Below, piece after piece: positions 17,819 to 27,433 of a stretch of DNA of 64,000 nucleotides. The number at the start of each line of letters is the position of its first letter. Within the stretch, counting starts at the first letter, position 1. Source of the stretch: Oxalobacter sp. (GTDB lineage: Bacteria; Pseudomonadota; Gammaproteobacteria; Burkholderiales; Burkholderiaceae_D); the NCBI GenBank assembly GCA_017524145.1, contig JAFWUI010000043.1, positions 62,001 through 126,000 on the forward strand, in the 5' to 3' direction. The translations under genes and the position numbers were made by a program. The notes under the pieces were generated by a model. That model had not been told where the DNA came from, ran no database searches, and saw only the letters and a list, made by a program, of their open reading frames with translations.

Positions 17819-18613
17819 ATGGCTGATTCTACCTGTCCATCCTGTGGGGCACCGATATCTGGCTCCGTCTCTTCCTGTCCTTTCTGCGGAGGACCGATTG
17901 CCCGTTCCCAACCTGCTTCTTCACAGCCCAACCGTCCAGTCATGTCAGATGAAGACGATGATGCGCAGTTCGGCAATAACCCGGTCCAGAACCAGCAGAT
18001 GGAACCAGAGCCGATGATGCAGCAGGAAGAGGCTTATCAGCCTCAGCCTCAACGTAGCCGTACGAAGCTGTATATCGTCATTGCGGTGATTGTCATCATC
18101 GCCATCCTGATGTACAGCTGCAGCAGTGATGATGACAAAGATACGAAACCGGCAAAACCATCCACAGCAGCAACCCAGGTAAATACTGGCAAGACGGCTG
18201 GACAGCCGGTTGTGGTTTCCACGGGATTGGATGGCAACCAGACCGCTGGCAATATGAATGCCACCCAGCTTTATGCCACGATGAAGCAGAAGATGGCATT
18301 GGCGCAGAGACGTTATACCCAGGCATGGAACAAGGTGCCGGCGGAATACCGTAGCGCTGCCCAGCAGTCAATCAATACCTTGCCGAAACAGGTGGATGCA
18401 AAATGCAAGACCTTGGCAAGGCAGTTCATGACACCGGGGCAGGATACTGAACGTCGTGCAATCTATCTGAAGTGCAATATGGACCACTTGAATGTCCTGA
18501 ACAGTGCCATTGAACGGTATGCTCAGGATGTCCGTAATGGCAATGCTGGCGATTTCCTGAATTATGCAAACCCACAGGGATTGCTGAACGCAAACTGGAC
18601 ATACCGCAAATAA
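17819..18613 (+). CDS. membrane-anchored zinc-ribbon protein
   Basis: Encodes 264 aa. The N-terminus has a zinc ribbon with CPSCG and CPFCG (residues 6-10 and 20-24), then a Gln/Pro/Glu-rich linker, one hydrophobic segment near residues 82-99 (LYIVIAVIVIIAILMYS), and a C-terminal region of about 150 residues in the periplasm if the zinc ribbon is cytoplasmic. The C-terminal part, with two Cys and several short helices, faintly resembles LprI/DUF1311 lysozyme-inhibitor-like domains; this is only a guess. AGAGGA precedes the ATG. It is monocistronic and ends at a strong terminator. Confidence 0.75.
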   Translation: MADSTCPSCGAPISGSVSSCPFCGGPIARSQPASSQPNRPVMSDEDDDAQFGNNPVQNQQMEPEPMMQQEEAYQPQPQRSRTKLYIVIAVIVIIAILMYSCSSDDDKDTKPAKPSTAATQVNTGKTAGQPVVVSTGLDGNQTAGNMNATQLYATMKQKMALAQRRYTQAWNKVPAEYRSAAQQSINTLPKQVDAKCKTLARQFMTPGQDTERRAIYLKCNMDHLNVLNSAIERYAQDVRNGNAGDFLNYANPQGLLNANWTYRK

Positions 18614-18634
18614 CAGACGGTTGGTTCCTGCATG

Positions 18635-18668
18635 AAAAAATCCCCAGAAAACAATCTGGGGATTTTTT
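18635..18668. terminator. bidirectional rho-independent terminator
   Basis: AAAAAATCCCCAGA and TCTGGGGATTTTTT form a long perfect stem with A-tracts on one side and T-tracts on the other, between the convergent zinc-ribbon and PpiC genes. It should work on both strands. Confidence 0.9.
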
Positions 18669-18699
18669 GTTGCTTGTTGGAAAAGGGGAAAACCAGGGT

Positions 18700-19467
18700 T
18701 TATTCAATCTTGGCTTTTTGACGCAGGCCATGGACATACTGCCCCAACTTGGCCTTTTCCATTTCGGCCTTGAAGCGGGGTTTCATCTGGTCATAGGTTG
18801 GCAACGCCTTGGAATCAACCAGTTTGATGACGTGGAAACCGAAAGGTGACTGGACGGGAGTCTTTGTAACCTGACCTTTACCCAGTGCCATCATGGCATC
18901 TGCAAACGGTTTGACATAGCCGGTTGCTGGAGACCAGCCTAAATCACCGCCATTGGCTTTAGAACCATCCAAGGACTTGGAGGAAGCCAGTTTTTCAAAA
19001 TTACCGCCTTTACCCAGCTGGCTGATGATGTCTTTCGCTTCAGCTTCGGTTTTCACCAAGATATGTTTGGCATGGTACTGTTTGCCTTTGTTGGCGACAG
19101 ACCACTGGTCATACTGGGCTTTGACATCTTTGTCAGAAACCGGGTTTTTCTTCAGGTAATCCTGTGCCAGGGACTGTTTCAGCATGCCACGACGTGCTGC
19201 ATCAAGCTGTTCCTTGAATTCCGTAGAATTGGCAAGACCCTGTTTTTCGGCTTCCTGCACCATGACTTCATCGGTGATGAGCTCTTCACGGATTCCTTTA
19301 CGGAGCTCAGGGGTATCCTTTGCTCCACGGGCGACAAAATTTTTGACGATGGCATCAGATTTCGCTTGAGGGATGCCTTTCCCATTGACGGTTGCGACGT
19401 CTTTTGCATAAGCCGTGACAGACATCAGGGCAACGGCGAGAGCGCCAAGAACAAATGATTTCTTCAT
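18700..19467 (-). CDS. exported PpiC-type peptidyl-prolyl cis-trans isomerase
   Basis: Encodes a 255-aa periplasmic foldase. A signal peptide (MKKSFVLG..., cleaved after AYA at residue 21) is followed by a SurA/PrsA-like chaperone region and a parvulin domain with AKHILVKTEAEA, GGDLGW and FGFHVIKL, the conserved parvulin blocks. It probably helps fold outer-membrane or periplasmic proteins. The ATG at 19467 has an AGGAG about 14 bases upstream, an unusually long spacing. A longer frame to 19551 would put residues in front of the signal peptide and is unlikely. Confidence 0.92.
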   Translation of the reverse strand: MKKSFVLGALAVALMSVTAYAKDVATVNGKGIPQAKSDAIVKNFVARGAKDTPELRKGIREELITDEVMVQEAEKQGLANSTEFKEQLDAARRGMLKQSLAQDYLKKNPVSDKDVKAQYDQWSVANKGKQYHAKHILVKTEAEAKDIISQLGKGGNFEKLASSKSLDGSKANGGDLGWSPATGYVKPFADAMMALGKGQVTKTPVQSPFGFHVIKLVDSKALPTYDQMKPRFKAEMEKAKLGQYVHGLRQKAKIE

Positions 19468-19664
19468 AATAAGATCAAGAACTCCTGTTGAGAAAATCCA
19501 AATATACAATGAAATGGTCGAAATTTCCTGTTTTTTTTCAAAAAGTTTCAATTTCTGATGTTGATGGCGTGTAATTACGGTATCTTTCGGGAATGGTTGC
19601 GGAAACCGTTTCCTTCTTCAGGGGACCAAAACCATGTATTGGTATTTCAAGCGTAACAGCAGGT

Positions 19665-21464
19665 ATGGTTTTTTTTAAGGTTTTTTCCCGTTTTGTAGCG
19701 GTTTTGTCCATTGCCTTGGGGTTGCTGCAGGATGCTGGCGCAGTCAGCCCAGCCAATCCTGACAAGGTGCTGCATACGGTGTTCACTGCACAAGAAACCG
19801 GTTTTGACCCTGCTGTTGCCAGTGACCTTTATTCTTCCCAGGTCATCCGTTCCATCTATGAGCCGCTGTACACATACGATTATCTTGCCCGTCCTGCCAG
19901 ATTGGTACCTGAGACGGCAGAATCATTGCCGGACATCTCGGCAGATGGAAGGACCTATACCATCACCATCAAGAAGGGCATCTATTTTGCGGATGATCCG
20001 GCATTTGGTGGAAAACGCCGTGAACTGGTGGCTTCAGACTATATCTATTCATTCAAGCGGTTGGTGGATCCTGCCGTCCGGTCTGCCTGGGGCTGGCTGG
20101 TCCAGGACAAGATTGTGGGATTGGACGCTTTGGCGGCAAAAGCTTCAAAAACAGGGCGGTTTGACTACAAGGCAAAAATACCGGGGCTGGAATTGGTCAA
20201 CCGCTATACCTTCCGTATCCATCTGATAAAGCCGGATTACAGTATGCTGCATATCCTGGCGCATACCCCGACAGTGGCGGTGGCATGGGAAGTGGTGAAC
20301 CGTTACCGCGACCGCAACGGGCAGATTATGGCGAATCCGGTAGGGACAGGCCCCTACCGTTTGGAAAGCTGGCGGCGTGGTTCACAGATTGTCATGGTGG
20401 CAAATCCTGATTACCGGGGATTTGTCTGGAATTTCGAGGCAGGGGATGACCCAGATGACCAACGGATAGTCGATGAAATGCGGGGTAAGGCGATGCCGCA
20501 GATCGGCAAGGTTGTGATTGATGTGATTCCAGAAGACCAGTCCCGGTGGCTGGCGTTCCAGAACCGGGAAATCGACCTCTTCAGTCTGGAGGGGCCATTG
20601 GCTCCCCGGGCATTGTCAGACGGCCAACTGAAACCGGAATTGGCAGAACAGGGGATACGGCTTTCCCGTTATGTTGAACCTGAACTGATCCAGTTCTATT
20701 TCAATATGCGTGACCCGGTGGTTGGCGGATTGTCAAATGAAAAAATCGCCCTGCGCAGGGCCATCATCATGGCACATAATGTGCAGGAAGAAATTGATGT
20801 CATCTGGAACGGTCAGGCAGTGGCATTGCATTTCCCGATTCCTCCGGGGGTTGCCGGTCATGATGGGGCTTATCAGGGTATTATTGGATTTGAGCCTGAG
20901 ACAGCCAATGCATTGCTTGACCGCTATGGCTATGCCAAGGGGGCGGATGGATGGCGCCGTCAGCCAGATGGTTCCCCATTGGTGATAGTGTTTTCTGCAC
21001 GGGTGGATTCCACAGGACAGCAGCAGCTGGAAATGTGGAAGCGGACTTTTGACAGCCTGTCCATCCAGATGCGCGAAGACCGCCGTCCATTCCCGGAACT
21101 CATCAAGGCAGAAAAGCAGTGCAAGCTGATGATGCGGGAAATGGCGTGGATTGCCGATTATCCAGATGGGGGTAATTTCATGCAGCTGTTCTATGGTCCG
21201 CATATCGGGCAGAGCAATCATGGTTGTGTCAGCATCCCGCAGTTTGATGCACTGTATGAAGCAGCATCTGGATTGCCCGATGGTGAGGAACGTAACCTGC
21301 TCTACCATAAGATGGCAAGGTTGCTTGAAGTCTATACACCGGCAGGCATGGGCTATGCGCTTTACCGGAATATGCTGCTCCAGCCTTATGTCATAGGGTA
21401 TAAAAAGCATCCAGTGATGCATAATGAATGGGTTTATAGTGATATCGATATGGCCAAGAGATGA
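19665..21464 (+). CDS. ABC transporter periplasmic substrate-binding protein (family 5)
   Basis: Encodes a 599-aa precursor of the extracellular solute-binding family 5 (Dpp/Opp/Yej-type). A signal peptide ends near DAGA-VSPA. The mature part shows family blocks such as LVPETAESLPDISADGRTYT and NPVGTGPYRLESW. It should capture oligopeptides or similar solutes in the periplasm and deliver them to the two permeases encoded downstream. The start is set at 19665 (product MVFFKVF) because AGCAGG precedes it and the signal peptide begins there. It is first in a five-gene group that also encodes an exported M3 peptidase. Confidence 0.88.
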   Translation: MVFFKVFSRFVAVLSIALGLLQDAGAVSPANPDKVLHTVFTAQETGFDPAVASDLYSSQVIRSIYEPLYTYDYLARPARLVPETAESLPDISADGRTYTITIKKGIYFADDPAFGGKRRELVASDYIYSFKRLVDPAVRSAWGWLVQDKIVGLDALAAKASKTGRFDYKAKIPGLELVNRYTFRIHLIKPDYSMLHILAHTPTVAVAWEVVNRYRDRNGQIMANPVGTGPYRLESWRRGSQIVMVANPDYRGFVWNFEAGDDPDDQRIVDEMRGKAMPQIGKVVIDVIPEDQSRWLAFQNREIDLFSLEGPLAPRALSDGQLKPELAEQGIRLSRYVEPELIQFYFNMRDPVVGGLSNEKIALRRAIIMAHNVQEEIDVIWNGQAVALHFPIPPGVAGHDGAYQGIIGFEPETANALLDRYGYAKGADGWRRQPDGSPLVIVFSARVDSTGQQQLEMWKRTFDSLSIQMREDRRPFPELIKAEKQCKLMMREMAWIADYPDGGNFMQLFYGPHIGQSNHGCVSIPQFDALYEAASGLPDGEERNLLYHKMARLLEVYTPAGMGYALYRNMLLQPYVIGYKKHPVMHNEWVYSDIDMAKR

Positions 21465-21518
21465 TATCCGGCCGGTATCGGGTATCATTCCAGTTTCAGA
21501 GATTGATTTGTTGAGCGT

Positions 21519-23537
21519 ATGAAAAAACAGATTCCTGCCGTGAAGTCCCTGCTGTGTGCTGCATTGATGACGCTGGGCATTTCCTGTGCTGTGCCTGCGG
21601 TGGCTTCTCCTGTCATGCCTGTGCCTGCTGCTGGTGATATTGAATCCCAGTGCAAGTCGCAGTTGGATGACCTGAAAAAAGGGGTGGATGACCTTTCTGC
21701 CCTGCCGGTTGAAACCCTTGAAGGGGCGGATGCTTTCCTGCGGGGGTGGAACCGTCTGCAGATGGGCATCGAGGACCTTGACGGCCCCATGAGTTTGTTG
21801 GGGCGGGTTTCACCGGATGCTGAAATCCGTAAGCAGGCGGATGCCTGTGCCATCAAGACCCAGCAGTTCATCACGGATGTCTATCAGAACGAAAAGCTTT
21901 ACCGCAATATGCGGGTTGTCCGCATCAACGATGATGAGGAACGCAAACTGCGTCAGGATGTGGTCAGTGCCTATGAAGATGCAGGGATCTCCCTGGTGCC
22001 GGACAAACGCCGCCGTGTCGGAGCGATTGTGGAAAGGCTTGCGGAAATCGGCCAGTTGTTCAGCAAGAACCTCCGTGAAAATCCCAACCGGGTTACGATG
22101 ACTGCTGCGGAACTGGATGGGATGCCGAAAGAATATCTGGACCGGCTTCAGAAAGATCCGAAGACAGGTGCTTATTCACTCGGTTTCTCCTATCCGGAAT
22201 ACCTGCCGTTCATGCAGTATGCGAACAATGACAATGCACGGGAAAAATACCGTTTTGCATTCATCAACCGGGGCGGCAAGGCAAATCTTGACCTGTTGCA
22301 GGAAGCGGTCACCCTCCGTCATGAAATGGCGGTGCTCGAAGGATACCGGAGCTATGCTGATTTTGCATTACGGCGCCGGATGGCGAAAAAACCGGTGGTT
22401 GTCGACCGTTTTCTGGAAGATGTCCAGAAAATCGTTACAGAAACGGAAAAGGTCGAACTCAATGACCTGAAAGCATTCAAGGCACAGGTCAGGGGGATTC
22501 CACCAGCTTTGTCCAGCATCCATCATTGGGACACGAACTATTGGCTCACCCGGTATAAAGAACAGCGCTTCGGTGTGAACCAGAACGACCTGCGCCGTTA
22601 TTTCCCGACCCAGGCATCGGTGGATTGGGCAATGGGGCTTGCCGGTACCTTATATGGACTGGAGTTCAAGCGGGTCGGTGTACCGGCCTGGCATGATGAT
22701 GTCCAGTATTATGAAGTCATCGACAAGAAAGGGAACAAGGTCATTGGCGGCATCTATCTGGACCTGTTCCCCCGGGAAGGCAAATATGGCCATGCAGCGG
22801 CATTCCCGGTCCAAGGATCTAGTACCTTGGAAGGCCGTCTTCCGATTTCCGTTCTGGTTACGAATTTCAGCCGGGATGGCTTGGATATCGGGGAATTGGA
22901 GACCCTGCTGCATGAATTCGGGCATGTCCTGCATGGGGTGATGTCGAAGACCCGGTTTGTCGAACAGTCGGGTACCAGTGTGGAAAGGGATTTTGTCGAG
23001 GCGCCTTCCCAGATGTTTGAAGAGTGGGCTTATAACTATGATGCGCTTTCTACCTTGCCGAAATATGCACATGGCAGTTGTCCCCAGGTTACTAAGGACC
23101 TGCTGAAGCGGATCAATGATTCCCGTAAGTTCGGCAGGGGGATTTTCTATTCCCGCCAGACCCTTTATGCCAAATATGACATGGCAGTCTATGATGACAA
23201 AGTGAAGGATGTGATGGCGGTCTGGGAAAAACTGGAAGGAGAAACCCCTATGGGTTATGACCCAGGAACCCAGTTCCCAGGACAGTTCGGGCATATCGTC
23301 AGCGGTTATGCTGCGGGCTATTATGGCTATATGTGGTCTAAAGTACTGGCACTGGATATGCTGTCACGTTTCGATGGCCATCTGATGAATCCATTGATCG
23401 GTCAGTTCTACCGGAAGACCGTGCTTGAACGTGGCAGTGAACTGCCTGCAGACCGTATGGTGCGTTATTTCCTGGGACGTTCGCCTGACAGTGCCGCCTT
23501 TTACGAAGACCTGAGCGGTCTCGAACGGAAACATTAA
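21519..23537 (+). CDS. exported M3 family oligopeptidase
   Basis: Encodes a 672-aa zinc peptidase of the thimet oligopeptidase / oligopeptidase A family. The active-site HEFGH lies near residues 465-469 and the third ligand Glu is in the following DFVEAPSQMFEEW helix. It starts with a Sec-type signal peptide (MKKQIPAVKSLLCAALMTLG..., probable cleavage after AVA or AAG near residues 28-38), so the enzyme should work outside the cytoplasm, whereas most M3 peptidases are cytosolic. It lies between the binding protein and the permeases of a peptide importer, which suggests it trims peptides before uptake (inference). Confidence 0.9.
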   Translation: MKKQIPAVKSLLCAALMTLGISCAVPAVASPVMPVPAAGDIESQCKSQLDDLKKGVDDLSALPVETLEGADAFLRGWNRLQMGIEDLDGPMSLLGRVSPDAEIRKQADACAIKTQQFITDVYQNEKLYRNMRVVRINDDEERKLRQDVVSAYEDAGISLVPDKRRRVGAIVERLAEIGQLFSKNLRENPNRVTMTAAELDGMPKEYLDRLQKDPKTGAYSLGFSYPEYLPFMQYANNDNAREKYRFAFINRGGKANLDLLQEAVTLRHEMAVLEGYRSYADFALRRRMAKKPVVVDRFLEDVQKIVTETEKVELNDLKAFKAQVRGIPPALSSIHHWDTNYWLTRYKEQRFGVNQNDLRRYFPTQASVDWAMGLAGTLYGLEFKRVGVPAWHDDVQYYEVIDKKGNKVIGGIYLDLFPREGKYGHAAAFPVQGSSTLEGRLPISVLVTNFSRDGLDIGELETLLHEFGHVLHGVMSKTRFVEQSGTSVERDFVEAPSQMFEEWAYNYDALSTLPKYAHGSCPQVTKDLLKRINDSRKFGRGIFYSRQTLYAKYDMAVYDDKVKDVMAVWEKLEGETPMGYDPGTQFPGQFGHIVSGYAAGYYGYMWSKVLALDMLSRFDGHLMNPLIGQFYRKTVLERGSELPADRMVRYFLGRSPDSAAFYEDLSGLERKH

Positions 23538-23580
23538 CCGGAGTGGAGTTGCCCTGGAAAGAGGGTAGCGTTCCTGCAAG

Positions 23581-24516
23581 ATGATGTCTTATTTCATCAG
23601 ACGTCTGTGGCAGATGGTTCCGACATTGTTGGGCGTGCTGCTGCTGGTCTTTTTCCTCTTCAACTGGGTTGGGGGTGACCCGGCTTATGTGCTGGCGGGC
23701 AAGATATCGAACCCTGAACAGATTGCCAATATCCGCCATCAGTTGGGGCTGGATGAACCCATCTATGTCCAGCTTTGGATTTTCATCAAACAGACAGTCT
23801 GTTTTGATTTCGGCAGCAGCTGGAGTACCGGTGAGGCGGTTTCAGACATCATCGTTTCCCGTATGGGGCCTTCGCTTACCCTGCTGGTTCCATTGACCAT
23901 CCTTGAAACGGTTGTCGCAGTGGCACTTGGCCTGGCAGTCGCCTATGTCCGGGGATCTTTCACTGACCGCACAATCATGATTGTCTGTACCATCGGTATG
24001 GCAGTCAGCATCCTGGTCTATATCATTGTTTTCCAGTACTGGTTTGCTTACCGGTTAGGCTGGTTTCCCGTGCAGGGATGGGATATTTCCTGGCTGGGGT
24101 CATTGCGTTATGCCTTGTTGCCAATCCTGATTCTGCTGGTGGTCAGCATTGCCCCTAACCTGAGGCTTTACCGGACATTCATGCTGGATGAGTTGGGACA
24201 GGATTATGTCCGGACAGCTAGGGCGAAAGGGTTGCCTGAAAAGCGGGTCCTTTGGGTGCATGTCCTGCGCAATGCAGCGATTCCGATTGTGACCTATGTC
24301 ATGTCCAACCTGCCGTCCCTGCTGGTCGGTGCGTTTCTGGTCGAACGTTTCTTCTCGATTCCCGGGATTGGCCGGGAAATCATCCTGGCAGTGGAGCGCA
24401 GTGATTTTCCTGTTGTGAAAGCCATCACCATTTATGTCGCTGTTGCAACGATGGTCTTCAACCTGCTGGCAGACCTGCTCTACCAGAAAATCGATCCACG
24501 GGTGCGGTTGCAATGA
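23581..24516 (+). CDS. ABC transporter permease, DppB/YejB type
   Basis: Encodes a 311-aa inner-membrane permease with the binding-protein-dependent transport motif (EAA loop) near LGQDYVRTARAKGLPEKRVLWVHVLRNA. The N-terminal MSYFIRRLWQMVPTLLGV and GGDPA segments are typical of the first peptide permease. About six membrane segments can be seen. It is followed by the second permease with a 4-base ATGA overlap, so the two are translationally coupled. Confidence 0.92.
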   Translation: MMSYFIRRLWQMVPTLLGVLLLVFFLFNWVGGDPAYVLAGKISNPEQIANIRHQLGLDEPIYVQLWIFIKQTVCFDFGSSWSTGEAVSDIIVSRMGPSLTLLVPLTILETVVAVALGLAVAYVRGSFTDRTIMIVCTIGMAVSILVYIIVFQYWFAYRLGWFPVQGWDISWLGSLRYALLPILILLVVSIAPNLRLYRTFMLDELGQDYVRTARAKGLPEKRVLWVHVLRNAAIPIVTYVMSNLPSLLVGAFLVERFFSIPGIGREIILAVERSDFPVVKAITIYVAVATMVFNLLADLLYQKIDPRVRLQ

Positions 24517-25658
24517 ACATCAGTACTGGACAGCCATCTTCTCCTTCCGACAGCCTCTGGCAGTTGGCATGGAAACGGCTTTGTGCAGACCGTGTTGCGA
24601 TGGTCTCTTTGGCGGTTGTCCTGCTGTTCATCGGGATGCTGCTGCTTTCATTGGTGGGGCTGATTGCTGCTGACTGGGACAAGGAGGCCGGTGTCCATTA
24701 TGCTCCGCCCCATTTTGTCGGTGCCGAAAAGGTGGCAGACCGTACCGCTGATGGACGGGCAATCCGTGAAGTACCGGACAATCCGCGTGACCCCTTGAAG
24801 GATATCATCCACCAGCTCCGGAAAGAAATCCGGGAAGGTCGTCCTGTTTCCGCCGGTGCTGTTGCACAGGATTATGGCATCAAGGATCCCCTGCAGGCGG
24901 ACCTGGATGCCATCCGTAGTCAACAGCAGCAACAGGGTGCAGGAAGCGGTCATATCGGGGAGCGTCAGGAAACACTGCTGTTTGGCGCAGATAAATGGGG
25001 ACATGATGTCATCAAGAAAGTCATCAAAGGTTCTGAAACCTCAATCATGGTGGGGCTGGTTGCCGCCTTGGTTGCAACCTTGATTGGAACGGTACTGGGT
25101 GCGTTGTCCGGCTATTTTGGTGGTTGGCTGGATGACTGCCTGAACTGGTTTTACAGTGTTTTCACATCGATTCCCTATCTGCTGCTGATCCTGGCGGTGG
25201 CGGCGGTACTCCAGAGCAAAGGCATGCTGACCATCATCCTGATTCTTGGGTTGACCGGTTGGACGGGCGTTTTCCGTCTGGTACGGGCCGAATATATGAA
25301 ACACCGTGAACGGGAATATGTGATGGCGGCAGGGGCAATCGGTGCCTCCCATTGGCGCCGGATGTTTGTCCATATCTTCCCGAACATCAGTCATATCCCA
25401 TTTGTGCAGTTTTCATTGATGGCGGTGGGTTTCATCAAGTCTGAAGTGATTTTGAGTTTCTTGGGGTTTGGCGTACCTGTCGGTGTGGTTTCTTGGGGCA
25501 GTATGCTCAATGAGGCACAGAATGAGTTGATTTTGGGCAAATGGTGGCAACTGACCGCTGTGACGACGGCAATGGCCATCCTGATCACTGCTTTGTCGCT
25601 TTTCACTGATGGATTGCGGGATGCCCTTGACCCCAAACTGAAGCAGGGGGATGCATGA
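24513..25658 (+). CDS. ABC transporter permease, DppC/YejE type with long periplasmic insert
   Basis: Encodes a 381-aa permease. After the first membrane segment (VAMVSLAVVLLFIGMLLLSL) there is a hydrophilic insert of roughly 120 residues with a Gln-rich stretch. Then come the conserved FGADKWGHDVIKKV element and the transmembrane core with an EAA loop (REYVMAAGAIGAS). The insert makes it longer than E. coli DppC (about 300 aa) and could contact the binding protein or substrate. The start overlaps the preceding stop (ATGA), as does its own stop with the ATPase start. Confidence 0.92.
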   Translation: MNISTGQPSSPSDSLWQLAWKRLCADRVAMVSLAVVLLFIGMLLLSLVGLIAADWDKEAGVHYAPPHFVGAEKVADRTADGRAIREVPDNPRDPLKDIIHQLRKEIREGRPVSAGAVAQDYGIKDPLQADLDAIRSQQQQQGAGSGHIGERQETLLFGADKWGHDVIKKVIKGSETSIMVGLVAALVATLIGTVLGALSGYFGGWLDDCLNWFYSVFTSIPYLLLILAVAAVLQSKGMLTIILILGLTGWTGVFRLVRAEYMKHREREYVMAAGAIGASHWRRMFVHIFPNISHIPFVQFSLMAVGFIKSEVILSFLGFGVPVGVVSWGSMLNEAQNELILGKWWQLTAVTTAMAILITALSLFTDGLRDALDPKLKQGDA

Positions 25659-27361
25659 CGGTGGGTAATGACAATATCCTCCTGAAAGTCCGCAATCTCC
25701 GGGTTTCATTCAGGACCGGCAAGACCACTTTCACCGATGCAGTGAAGGGCATCTCTTTTGATGTCCCGCTCAGCCGGACAGTGGCTTTGGTCGGGGAATC
25801 AGGCAGTGGCAAATCGGTCAGTGCTTTGGCTGTGATGGGACTTCTGCCACCAGAAGTTGCCCGGATTGATGATGCATCGTCCATTGTCTTCAATGGACAG
25901 GAATTGCTGTCAATGAAGATGGCAGACCGCCGCAAGCTCTGTGGTACAGAGGTGTCCATGGTTTTCCAGGATCCGATGTCTTCACTGAATCCGGTTTTTA
26001 CGGTGGGTTATCAGATTGGTGAAGTCCTGCGGCTGCATAAGGGATTGACAGAAGGGCAGGCGAGGGAACGTGCAGTTGAATTGCTGGCAGAAGTCGGTAT
26101 CCCGGAACCGGAACGGCGTATTGATGCCTATCCGCATCAGCTGTCTGGTGGTCAGCAGCAAAGGGTGATGATTGCCATGGCAATTGCCTGTGAACCGAAA
26201 CTGTTGATTGCTGATGAACCGACCACCGCATTGGATGTCACTGTCCAGCGGCAGATCATCCGTCTGATCCAGGATCTGCAGAAGCGGCACCTGATGTCCG
26301 TGCTGTTCATCACCCATGACCTGCAGCTGGTCTCAGAAATGGCGGATGATGTCATTGTCATGCGCTATGGTGAAGTCAAGGAACAGGCTTCTGCTGAACA
26401 GGTGTTCACCCATCCTGCCAATCCTTATACCCGGGCATTGATGCTGTGCCGTCCCCCGATGGACAGCCGTCCTGTCCATCTACCGGTGATTGATGACATC
26501 ATCGCAGCAGGCGGTAAAGCACCTGCATCAACCCGGGAACGTCTCAGGGGTTATCAACCTGATGATGAAGTGGTGCTTGAGGCGAAACATATCTGCAAGG
26601 ATTTCGTGGTGAAGACAGGGCTTTTCCAGAAAAAGGTCTTCCATGCGGTGAAAGACGTTTCTTTCATCCTGCCCCGTCAGAAGACGCTTGGCATTGTCGG
26701 GGAGTCAGGTTCAGGCAAGACAACCTTGGGACTGACAGTGATGCGTCTGCATCAGGCGACTGCCGGTGAGGTCATCTATGATGGCAAAGACATCCTTGCC
26801 TTGTCTGAGCAGGCATACCTGCCTTATAAACGGCGGATCCAGGTTGTTTTCCAGAACCCCTATGCATCATTGAACCCCCGTTTCACTGTTGGACAGATTC
26901 TGATGGAACCGATGAAACTGCATGATATCGGGGACAGTGCAGCTGACAGGCGGGAGCTTGCCTATGACTGGTTGAAGCGGGTAGGGCTGCCATCAGAAGC
27001 ATTCAAACGTTATCCACATGAATTTTCCGGCGGACAGCGTCAGCGGATAGCCATCGCCCGTTGCCTGACCATGCGTCCTGAGGTCCTGCTCTGCGATGAG
27101 TCGGTTTCTGCGCTGGACGTTTCGGTACAGGCGCAGATCCTCAATCTGCTGCAGGACCTTCAGGATGAATTCGGACTTTCTTACCTTTTCATTTCCCATG
27201 ACCTCTCGGTTGTGAGATATATGGCTGACCAGGTCATGGTCATGAAGAATGGTGGAATGGTCGAGATGGGCGATGCCGATGAAATTTACCGTAATCCACA
27301 GAATGCTTATACCCGGGAATTGATGGCGGCCATTCCGCAGGACCGGTATGCACGTGGGTAG
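25655..27361 (+). CDS. ABC transporter ATP-binding protein, two fused NBDs (YejF/DppDF type)
   Basis: Encodes 568 aa with two complete nucleotide-binding domains in one chain. NBD1 has GESGSGKS, the signature LSGGQQQR and ADEPTTALD. NBD2 has GESGSGKTT, signature FSGGQRQR and CDESVSALD. The QDPMSSLNP and QNPYASLNP Q-loops are typical of peptide/nickel importers. It powers the importer encoded by the preceding genes and overlaps the upstream permease by 4 bases. A single fused ATPase is the YejABEF style rather than the separate DppD and DppF. Confidence 0.94.
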   Translation: MTVGNDNILLKVRNLRVSFRTGKTTFTDAVKGISFDVPLSRTVALVGESGSGKSVSALAVMGLLPPEVARIDDASSIVFNGQELLSMKMADRRKLCGTEVSMVFQDPMSSLNPVFTVGYQIGEVLRLHKGLTEGQARERAVELLAEVGIPEPERRIDAYPHQLSGGQQQRVMIAMAIACEPKLLIADEPTTALDVTVQRQIIRLIQDLQKRHLMSVLFITHDLQLVSEMADDVIVMRYGEVKEQASAEQVFTHPANPYTRALMLCRPPMDSRPVHLPVIDDIIAAGGKAPASTRERLRGYQPDDEVVLEAKHICKDFVVKTGLFQKKVFHAVKDVSFILPRQKTLGIVGESGSGKTTLGLTVMRLHQATAGEVIYDGKDILALSEQAYLPYKRRIQVVFQNPYASLNPRFTVGQILMEPMKLHDIGDSAADRRELAYDWLKRVGLPSEAFKRYPHEFSGGQRQRIAIARCLTMRPEVLLCDESVSALDVSVQAQILNLLQDLQDEFGLSYLFISHDLSVVRYMADQVMVMKNGGMVEMGDADEIYRNPQNAYTRELMAAIPQDRYARG

Positions 27362-27433
27362 CTGTTCTGGAAAAGTGAATCATGCTATTGTTGCCAGACG
27401 GATCGGCACTATCCAAGAGAAGGGATTTTTTCA

